A stretch of 23,168 bases of DNA from XYB2-FULL-45-11 sp964355525. Its GTDB lineage: Bacteria > Patescibacteriota > Patescibacteriia > UBA9934 > GWF2-40-263. The stretch lies in NCBI GenBank assembly GCA_964355525.1, contig CAYHDY010000015.1:1-23168 (forward strand), in the 5' to 3' direction. Of this stretch, positions 7,452-13,068 are shown piece by piece. The translations under genes and the position numbers were made by a program. Numbering within the stretch: position 1 is the first letter of the stretch; each line of letters opens with the position of its first letter. The notes beneath the pieces are model-generated. The model searched no databases. It was not told the DNA's origin and worked only from the letters and a program-made list of their open reading frames with translations.

Positions 7452-7480
7452 AGTATAACAGTTTATTGCAGAGTTATCAA
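7452..7480 (-). promoter_or_regulatory. Promoter of the small antitoxin-like gene
   Basis: On the minus strand: -35 TTGATA (7480-7475), 17-nt spacer, -10 TATACT (7457-7452). The ATG begins 9 nt beyond the -10 box, so the transcript should be leaderless or carry a leader of only a few bases. Confidence 0.65.
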
Positions 7481-7489
7481 ATCGATCGA

Positions 7490-7518
7490 TTGACGCATCC
7501 GACAAAACGTGATATCTT
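7490..7518 (+). promoter_or_regulatory. Promoter of the 7564 gene
   Basis: -35 TTGACG (7490-7495), 17-nt spacer, -10 TATCTT (7513-7518). Expected start is near 7525, giving a leader of about 39 nt that carries a strong SD, AGGAGGA (7553-7559), ahead of ATG 7564. The promoter is divergent from the one at 7452-7480 with only 9 nt between the -35 boxes, so the two may share a regulator. Confidence 0.6.
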
Positions 7519-7563
7519 TTTCCATCATCGAATGATCTCGATGATTTTTCACAGGAGGAACAG

Positions 7564-8214
7564 ATGGCTCTGCAAGCAACACACTTTCGCATTGCGCAAG
7601 CACTCGTGCCCTACATCGAGATCAAAAATTTCGATGCGTACTATTCTGGAACACTCTATCCGGATTCGCGATATCTCACTGGCATCTTGCGTGAGCAAAC
7701 ACATGGATCGCAATGCCCGCACAACCCACATCATCCGACAGCGACCGACTTTGAAAAAGGTTGGGCAGTCCACTTACTCTACGACGAGATCTCCGGTGAC
7801 ATGCAAAAAGCATTGATGCCAAAAGGTATGGTTCTTTCGCAAATTCCCGATCTTGCATGGGCGTACTTCACCGCGATCAAGGTCATTGAAGATTGGTACT
7901 CCGTGATCACACTCGGAAATAACAGGTCTTTGCTTGCAAAGGTAACGGTCTGGGAAACACCGAACTGTGAATCGCGCGAAGTATTGTGCAATCACTATCG
8001 CACGCACGCCGTCATCTATCGAGAAGGAAGTTTCACAATCGATCGATACGCAGAACACTTCGAACAACTTCACATTCCGCCGGCGAGTGTGGAAGAAATC
8101 ATGCGCGTTGTTTCCAAACTTTCCGTTGACGGACAAAAACTCGAAGAGATCGATGCAATCTACACTCGAACATTGAAAGAAATTATCGAACGGTGGTTCC
8201 GCAAACAATTCTGA
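7564..8214 (+). CDS. Conserved-looking protein of unknown function, histidine-rich N-terminal half
   Basis: 216 residues, preceded by a near-perfect SD and its own promoter and followed by its own terminator: a monocistronic, probably well expressed gene. I do not recognise it with confidence. The N-terminal half has potential metal ligands: H7, the segment SGTLYPDSR (28-36), H47, H53, H56, H57, H70 and D74 in VHLLYDEISGD. The order H ... G-x-x-x-P-D ... H ... H-x-x-x-D resembles the zinc-dependent phospholipase C / HD-like helical fold, which is only a suggestion. The C-terminal half is predicted helical with no membrane segment or signal peptide. Confidence 0.8.
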   Translation: MALQATHFRIAQALVPYIEIKNFDAYYSGTLYPDSRYLTGILREQTHGSQCPHNPHHPTATDFEKGWAVHLLYDEISGDMQKALMPKGMVLSQIPDLAWAYFTAIKVIEDWYSVITLGNNRSLLAKVTVWETPNCESREVLCNHYRTHAVIYREGSFTIDRYAEHFEQLHIPPASVEEIMRVVSKLSVDGQKLEEIDAIYTRTLKEIIERWFRKQF

Positions 8215-8247
8215 TCCCGATTTACATCTCGGGATTTTTTATTTTTT
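8214..8247 (+). terminator. Rho-independent terminator after 7564-8214
   Basis: Stem ATCCCGA (8214-8220) / TCGGGAT (8229-8235) with an 8-nt loop and a long T-rich tract. It overlaps the last base of the stop codon and runs up to the end of the convergent gene at 8246. Confidence 0.82.
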
Positions 8248-8908
8248 AGACATCTCGAATCAAATGTTTTGTGTATCCGCGTTTTTTTAATTCCTCGAAA
8301 GCTTCTTGCACAGACTCAGAAATATCTTGTGGAACTTGCAGGCCTCGCGTTCCGTAAACATCCATGCGTTGAACATCTCCAACAAGCAAATTAATGACAT
8401 CATCTTTTGGAATTTCTCCACGTACATATTCTTCGAAAGACATCTGGGGCGACGTCACAATGAGCATCGCATCAGGCCATTGCAAACGACCCGTCGCATA
8501 CGCGCGACGTTCCATGTACGGTTTTGTCACAACCAGCGCGTTTCGAATCGTTCCAATCTTTTTTTCGATGATCGGTTTGCTCAAAGAAAAATTTTGTCCC
8601 GTGTTCGTCGCATTCTTTTCGAGAATTATATTATCGGACGGAACTCCATGAGCGATCATTACTTCGGCAAATTTTTCCGCCTCACTTTCTTTCCAACCCG
8701 TATTCAGCAAATCGTTTGTGTGAGCAATTCCGCCCGAAATGACAACAAACGGCGCAAGTCCTTTTACATACAACTCCGCTGCATATTCGGGAACACGCAA
8801 ATCATGACTTCCAAGAACAAGCATGACTTCCGCTTTTTCGAGGACATGATGCATGAGATGGTAATTCCAAATTTCTTGGACAAGTTGATCGGTGGATTTC
8901 TGTTCCAT
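8246..8908 (-). CDS. YdcF/SanA-family (DUF218) protein
   Basis: 220 residues matching the DUF218 / YdcF-ElyC-SanA family. Hallmarks in order: VMLVLGSHDLRVPEYAAELY (29-48), FVVISGG (54-60), W72 and the acidic SEAEKFA, GVPSDNIILEKNATNTGQN (88-106), ALVVTKPYMERRAY and VGDVQRMDVY. Members are linked to envelope polysaccharide homeostasis (ElyC, SanA) or bind S-adenosylmethionine (YdcF); the exact reaction is not established. There is no N-terminal membrane anchor, so it resembles cytoplasmic YdcF more than SanA. It starts 15 nt after the RmlD-cupin gene in the same operon. Confidence 0.88.
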   Translation of the reverse strand: MEQKSTDQLVQEIWNYHLMHHVLEKAEVMLVLGSHDLRVPEYAAELYVKGLAPFVVISGGIAHTNDLLNTGWKESEAEKFAEVMIAHGVPSDNIILEKNATNTGQNFSLSKPIIEKKIGTIRNALVVTKPYMERRAYATGRLQWPDAMLIVTSPQMSFEEYVRGEIPKDDVINLLVGDVQRMDVYGTRGLQVPQDISESVQEAFEELKKRGYTKHLIRDV

Positions 8909-8923
8909 ATTCCCATTTCTTTT

Positions 8924-10327
8924 TTACACAACGATTCCGAAATCACTTAAAATCTTTTTCGCTCCCGGAATCTCTTCCAATGTCGGATACCGATAATCTT
9001 CTTTATCATACGGTGTCGATCCGACACCGATCGTTGTGACACGTTCGTCGGTCAACGGACAAAACGCGTGATAGACGCCGTGCGGAATGCGCAAACGCGA
9101 AAATGTTCCGTCCGACAAAAAATAGGAAGGAACGCCTTCGGGAAGAATCGAATCATCGCGATCGATTCCAACAATGATCGCTGTTGTTTTACCGAATGTC
9201 TTCGAATCATTTCGAAAATCAGAAAGAAGCCAGAGTGCGGTGCCGGACGTTTGGAAAAAAAGTTCGTCGAGTTTCGGATGATAATGTCCTCCGCGAAACG
9301 TATGTTTTCCGCGTGCGGTCGATGCATACAAATCGAGAATGTCGGGACCAAACCCGAACGGATTTTTTGTTCCGCCCGGAAGCATGTGCAAAACAGCACC
9401 ATCTTGTTCACCGATGCGAGGTTGCGGTTCAACCGTCGCTCCATCGATTCCCGTCGCGATCCAAAGCGGTTCGAACTTCCATGGTTGCGTTGCGAGAAAT
9501 TCACGTAGGGCTTCTTGCCACGAACGCATCGATGGAAGTTTTGTTGATCGCAACATCGAAAATGCAGGCCGCGGTGCGGGACGTTTCAATGAAGCGGGAT
9601 CGCGCGGACCGAATGTTACAGGTAATTCCAAATCGTGACCGACTTCAGACGCCCATTCAAACCATGTCGCTCCTCCTGCGTTTGCAATGTGATAAATTCC
9701 CGGTTCCGGTTTTGCTTCGACAATGTGTTCGAGAACATGACGTGTGAGATCATCCACAAACGTCGGTGAAGAAACTTCGCTGTTATTCACGAGCACATGT
9801 GCACCTTTTCGTGCATCTTCAAAAATCAATTCCGGAAAACTGCGTTTTGCATTCACGGAGTTTGCTTTCGGTCCATACAATCTCGAAGTGCGAACGATGT
9901 AAGCATTCGACGATTCACGCAAAACGTTTTCTTCGCCGAGACGCTTCGATTGCCCATACACACTCATCGGATGTGCTTCGTCCTCTTCAACATATCCTTC
10001 GCGTTTTGTTCCTTCGAAAACGTAATCCGAAGAAAAATGCAAAAACGGAATAGCATTCGAAGATGCCACGTGTGCCAATCGCCCCGGAAGTTCGGCATTG
10101 ATGCGAAACGCCAAATCACGATCCGTACCTTCTGCACCATCCACATTATTGTACGCGACACAATTCACCACCCAATCCGGTTTGTTCGTTTCGATGAATC
10201 GATTCAACGCAACATCATCAAAAAGATCCAAAGCATCGTGTTCGGGAGCGAGAATCACCTGTTGTTTCCACAGACGTTGAATCGCGGATCCGAGCAGACC
10301 GGAACCGCCAATAAGAAGTATCGTCAT
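8924..10327 (-). CDS. RmlD-like reductase fused to a C-terminal cupin
   Basis: 467 residues. The N-terminal 1-285 is a dTDP-4-dehydrorhamnose reductase (RmlD) type SDR: GGSGLLG (7-13), VNCVAYNNVDGAE (54-66), SSDYVFEG (99-106), Y124-x3-K128, then the TSRLYGP and NNSEVSSPTFVDDL substrate-side segments. The C-terminal 300-467 is a cupin with the metal-site pattern RGGHYHPKLDELFF (about 344-357) and HGVYHAFCP. An SDR-plus-cupin arrangement is known from CapF/WbjC capsule enzymes. Here the reductase half looks RmlD-like, so the protein may do epimerisation and reduction of a 4-keto-6-deoxysugar in one chain (inference). ATG 10327 starts at the edge of a palindromic repeat. It lies between the HIT gene and the YdcF-family gene. 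Confidence 0.88.
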   Translation of the reverse strand: MTILLIGGSGLLGSAIQRLWKQQVILAPEHDALDLFDDVALNRFIETNKPDWVVNCVAYNNVDGAEGTDRDLAFRINAELPGRLAHVASSNAIPFLHFSSDYVFEGTKREGYVEEDEAHPMSVYGQSKRLGEENVLRESSNAYIVRTSRLYGPKANSVNAKRSFPELIFEDARKGAHVLVNNSEVSSPTFVDDLTRHVLEHIVEAKPEPGIYHIANAGGATWFEWASEVGHDLELPVTFGPRDPASLKRPAPRPAFSMLRSTKLPSMRSWQEALREFLATQPWKFEPLWIATGIDGATVEPQPRIGEQDGAVLHMLPGGTKNPFGFGPDILDLYASTARGKHTFRGGHYHPKLDELFFQTSGTALWLLSDFRNDSKTFGKTTAIIVGIDRDDSILPEGVPSYFLSDGTFSRLRIPHGVYHAFCPLTDERVTTIGVGSTPYDKEDYRYPTLEEIPGAKKILSDFGIVV

Positions 10328-10331
10328 ATTT

Positions 10332-10375
10332 CTGCGTCATCCTGAGCGAAGGTTCGACCGAAGCCGAAGGATCTT
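10332..10375 (-). repeat. Half copy of the TCATCCTGAGCGAAGG palindromic repeat
   Basis: CTGCGTCATCCTGAGCGAAGG followed by GCCGAAGGATCTT on the plus strand. It shares the outer GCGTCATCCTGAGCGAAGG and inner CCGAAGGATCTT with the left half of the 3879-3982 element. It fills nearly all of the 56-nt gap between the HIT gene and the RmlD-cupin gene. Confidence 0.85.
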
Positions 10376-10383
10376 CTTGCGAA

Positions 10384-10791
10384 TTAATGTAATCGTTCTT
10401 TAATTTTCTTTCCGAGTTCGGCTAGTTCTTCCGGCACGGCATCGCGATGTCCCCACATTTTGTGACCATCATTTTCAAATCGTGGAATGAAATGAAAGTG
10501 TGTATGCATGATGATTTGTCCCGCCATCGAACCGTTGTTTGAGTTGAAATTAAAATCCGTTGCTCCGACCGAAGACAAAATCGCCGGTGCAATTTTTTTT
10601 ACGACAGACATCACACGTGTAAGCACCTCATCGGAATTTTCCAACATATTTACAGATGCTTCTTTTGGCACAATCAATACATGACCGAGATTTGTCGGAT
10701 AGATATCAAGAAAGGCGATAACGAAATCGTCCTCGTAAATAATCTCCGCCGGAATCTCATGTCGAATAATTTTATCAAAAATGGTTTCCAT
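10384..10791 (-). CDS. HIT family nucleotide-binding hydrolase
   Basis: 135 residues, the usual size of a bacterial HIT protein. It has the N-terminal IFDKIIRHEIPAEIIYEDD, FLDIYPTNLGHVLIVPK and the histidine triad H96-T-H98-F-H100-F. HIT proteins hydrolyse the alpha-phosphate of nucleoside phosphoramidates or dinucleoside polyphosphates, H98 being the expected nucleophile by family analogy. The C-terminus ends in a short amphipathic helix (EELAELGKKIKERL). It is the first gene of the minus-strand run HIT / RmlD-cupin / YdcF. Upstream lies the DUF559 repeat-bounded unit, which may have separated this run from the membrane operon at 11313-15312. Confidence 0.94.
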   Translation of the reverse strand: METIFDKIIRHEIPAEIIYEDDFVIAFLDIYPTNLGHVLIVPKEASVNMLENSDEVLTRVMSVVKKIAPAILSSVGATDFNFNSNNGSMAGQIIMHTHFHFIPRFENDGHKMWGHRDAVPEELAELGKKIKERLH

Positions 10792-10800
10792 AATTTTTTC

Positions 10801-10842
10801 GTAAACCCCCTCCTCCTTTGAGGAGGGGGTAGGGGGTGGTCG
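10801..10842 (+). repeat. Main-family hairpin repeat, left terminus of the DUF559 unit
   Basis: GTAAA, a perfect 10-bp stem CCCCCTCCTC / GAGGAGGGGG with loop CTTT (10806-10829), then TAGGGGGTGGTCG. The tail is the complement of the GACCACCCCCTG head in copies 1 and 11. The tail points toward the DUF559 stop codon. Confidence 0.88.
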
Positions 10843-10871
10843 TCCGTTAATCGATTCAACCTTAGAAGGAA

Positions 10872-11258
10872 TTATTCTATTTCGTACTTCACACGTTGAA
10901 TGTTTATTTGATCCTGAAGTTTTTTCATCATGAAATCGAGTGTGTTAAAAACTTCTTCGTTAGAAAATCGCAATGTCGTTATTCCAAGACGAGACATGAA
11001 TTCGTCGCGATGTTTGTCATGGGCTTTTTCTTCTTCTGTCGTATGAGTGATTCCATCAAGTTCGATAGCTAACCGAAGTTTCGGACAATAGAAATCAAGA
11101 ATGTACGGACCAATGCCGTGTTGACGCCGAAATTTGAATCCAAGATTTTGACTCTTTAAACAATGCCACAATCGAACTTCCGCGGGTGTTGCCCCATTTC
11201 GAAGACGTCTTCGATCTTCATTTTGACATTGTTGATTTCGAAATAAACCCATACGCAT
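10872..11258 (-). CDS. DUF559 (Vsr-like) endonuclease-fold protein
   Basis: 128 residues from ATG 11258. DUF559 belongs to the PD-(D/E)XK/Vsr-like nuclease superfamily. Hallmarks: RNGATPAEVRLWHCLKSQ (20-37), FKFRRQHGIGPYILDFYCP (41-59) with D55 as a likely metal ligand, and LAIELDGITH (63-72) with E66, D68 and H72. Start: an in-frame GTG at 11267 lies inside the flanking repeat, so I prefer ATG 11258, immediately next to the repeat; ATG 11252 is also possible. The C-terminal helix (about 103-120) is normal for the family. The gene is bracketed by inverted copies of the local hairpin repeat and sits between two gene clusters with no functional link to it, consistent with an inserted unit. It is intact, with no frameshift. 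Confidence 0.9.
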   Translation of the reverse strand: MRMGLFRNQQCQNEDRRRLRNGATPAEVRLWHCLKSQNLGFKFRRQHGIGPYILDFYCPKLRLAIELDGITHTTEEEKAHDKHRDEFMSRLGITTLRFSNEEVFNTLDFMMKKLQDQINIQRVKYEIE

Positions 11259-11301
11259 CGACCCCACCCTGCCCTCCCCTTAAAAAAGGGGAGGGTTTTA
11301 C
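11259..11301 (-). repeat. Main-family hairpin repeat, right terminus of the DUF559 unit
   Basis: Head CGACCCCACCCTG, a perfect 10-bp stem CCCTCCCCTT / AAGGGGAGGG with loop AAAA (11272-11295), then TTTTAC. Read on the minus strand it has the same order as the 10801-10842 copy (GTAAA, hairpin, GGG-rich tail, GTCG). It begins at the base next to the DUF559 ATG. Confidence 0.88.
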
Positions 11302-11312
11302 ATCGTTTATTT

Positions 11313-11657
11313 TTATTTATATCTTACAAGTCTTAACACAAGTACCGGAACGAGTAACGCGAGCAAACTCACGATTCCACGGGCAACTCCGAACGAACTT
11401 CCGATATTCCAGACTAGCACAGACACGAGAATTCCGAAAACAACCGCGAACGCGAACTGGATTTGATGATGATCAACATATTCTTCCACAACAACGGCCC
11501 ACCAAATACCGAACAGAATGACTCCGAGCAAAAAAATATGCACGGAAAAATAACGCGCAACAAATCCGGGATGAGCAACATCGAGCAACCAGAAAAAGAG
11601 GTACGATGCGAGACTGACAAGAAAGCCGGTTCGAGCGATGGGTTCATGATGCGTCAT
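11313..11657 (-). CDS. Small multi-pass membrane protein
   Basis: 114 residues with four hydrophobic segments, roughly 11-30, 39-58, 66-85 and 88-110, and a short histidine-containing N-terminus (MTHHEP). I do not recognise the family. The second loop holds an acidic/histidine patch (VVEEYVDHHQ). It is the last gene of the membrane operon, beginning 1 nt after the stop of the exported protein gene (TAA-T-ATG), so translation is probably coupled. The context suggests a partner of the GT-C or exported protein. The repeat-bounded DUF559 unit starts 11 nt after its stop. Confidence 0.78.
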   Translation of the reverse strand: MTHHEPIARTGFLVSLASYLFFWLLDVAHPGFVARYFSVHIFLLGVILFGIWWAVVVEEYVDHHQIQFAFAVVFGILVSVLVWNIGSSFGVARGIVSLLALLVPVLVLRLVRYK

Positions 11658-11658
11658 A

Positions 11659-13068
11659 TTATTTCTTGAATTTCAAATCGATCTCTTTCACAAACATCGA
11701 TGATTTCAATTCGGCAATCTCGGGTGTGGAAAAAGAAAACTTCCAACTTCCTTTGTCGAGTAAAATATCCGCAGCGTTCAAATGAATCGTCGCAACGTTC
11801 CAACCGTCTTTTTCTTCGGGCGGTGTGTATTCGGCGATGATGTAATTGACACCGAGCCGATCAAGATCTGTGTGAGGAAATAATCGAACGGGATCCGGAC
11901 GAAAATAGTGTGAGGAAGAAAACGCGACCGGAGCATCCATGATCAATTCTAAATCTCCTTTTTGAACCGTGACCGGCACGAGACCTGAATCAGAAACGAG
12001 ATGTGTCACCAATTGAAACGGTGTTGTCACAGCGAGAGTTTGCGAACCGATTTTGACAGATTGAATTCCCGCCGCATGACGCGTTTGTGCGGAAAGACGT
12101 TTCGCTTCCGTAAACAATTTCACCGGCGCAAACGTCGCATGATATCCATCTTCATCGCTGAGATAAACGGTATTCAAAAAAATCATTTTTTGTTGCGTCG
12201 TTGTAATGGTTCGAACGGCGATGTCACGATCGACACGCACATCGATTTTATAAACACCCTCCGGCAGCGACGGAACAGAAACGTTCAAGGTTTGCATGTT
12301 TGACAATCGAGCATTCGTCGACGTGTTTTTATCATCGTCTGCGCGGACGGACGCCAAAGAACGATTATGGTCATCAAAAACGGAAACAACAACCGGATCC
12401 GATCCTTCGTTGCGATTCAAATCTGTGTAGGCAAACGTAAAATTCAGTGTTTCATTTTTGATGTACGTCTTGAATTGGAACGCGCCGCGCAGAGACGCTT
12501 GGATCGACTGTGAAGCGCTCGAAGGAGCATAATTCGAGAGACGAAACGGTGTTTGGATATTCGTGTGATAGGTACTGATCTCATTCAGTGCCGGTGGATG
12601 TGCAAGAAAATCAGAAATGGTTTTGTATGTCGGCGTTCGTTGCAACAAAATTTTGTCTCCCTCGACAATGCGCGGCCATGTCGATTGATCGATCAACAAA
12701 TTTTGCAGCGGCTGAAAGGCGTATCGTTCCGGGTCTTTCGCTGCGAGCGCTCCGAGTTCGACGATCGGCGTATTCGTATTTTTGAATGTAACCGTTGCAT
12801 CAATCGATCGAAAGGCGATGTGCGGATGAACAAAGAAAAAAACCGGATCTGCAATCAGTTCTTGCACCCAATTCCCTTGCGCGTCTTTGACCGGTGGACG
12901 GACACGTTCGTTTGTGAGAAGTCCGTCGATAAACGGAGAGGAATCATGTACAGAATGTCGAACAACAAATTCTCCGCTCGGCACAAAATTCTGATTGCAA
13001 AGCCATGCGAACACCACAACAGGTATCGCGATGAAAAAACTTTGAATGAGTCGAGTGAGATATTTCAT
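11659..13068 (-). CDS. Membrane-anchored extracytoplasmic protein of unknown function
   Basis: 469 residues. The N-terminus has a signal-anchor (KYLTRLIQSFFIAIPVVVFAWLC, about 2-24); the rest looks extracytoplasmic and beta-rich. Segments such as SLPEGVYKIDVRVDRDIAVRTI and GSWKFSFSTPEIAEL look like immunoglobulin- or CBM-like sandwich repeats. No catalytic motif stands out. The ATG overlaps the stop of the GT-C gene (ATGA, 13065-13068), tying the two together. A role as a surface or accessory subunit for the GT-C protein is plausible (inference). C20-type lipobox logic does not fit well; C24 is followed by NQN. Confidence 0.8.
   Translation of the reverse strand: MKYLTRLIQSFFIAIPVVVFAWLCNQNFVPSGEFVVRHSVHDSSPFIDGLLTNERVRPPVKDAQGNWVQELIADPVFFFVHPHIAFRSIDATVTFKNTNTPIVELGALAAKDPERYAFQPLQNLLIDQSTWPRIVEGDKILLQRTPTYKTISDFLAHPPALNEISTYHTNIQTPFRLSNYAPSSASQSIQASLRGAFQFKTYIKNETLNFTFAYTDLNRNEGSDPVVVSVFDDHNRSLASVRADDDKNTSTNARLSNMQTLNVSVPSLPEGVYKIDVRVDRDIAVRTITTTQQKMIFLNTVYLSDEDGYHATFAPVKLFTEAKRLSAQTRHAAGIQSVKIGSQTLAVTTPFQLVTHLVSDSGLVPVTVQKGDLELIMDAPVAFSSSHYFRPDPVRLFPHTDLDRLGVNYIIAEYTPPEEKDGWNVATIHLNAADILLDKGSWKFSFSTPEIAELKSSMFVKEIDLKFKK

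Larger units (their letters stand above)
10801..11301 (-). mobile_element. Putative DUF559 mobile unit with inverted hairpin termini
   Basis: A 501-bp unit. The left end (10801-10842, 42 nt) and the right end (11259-11301, 43 nt) are imperfect inverted repeats. Each reads from the outside GTAAA, then a C-rich/G-rich hairpin, then a GGG-rich stretch ending GTCG. Between them is a single DUF559 gene whose ATG (11258) directly abuts the right terminus; its stop is 29 nt from the left terminus. The termini belong to the same hairpin family found in frame in neighbouring genes. No target-site duplication is evident outside the ends. The structure is seen in the sequence; mobility is inference. Confidence 0.5.

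Noticed and set aside
10801..11301. Group I or II intron, or a standard insertion sequence, around the DUF559 gene
   Set aside because: The unit lies between genes and does not interrupt one, no intron core or transposase is present, and no target duplication is visible. It is reported only as a putative unit.
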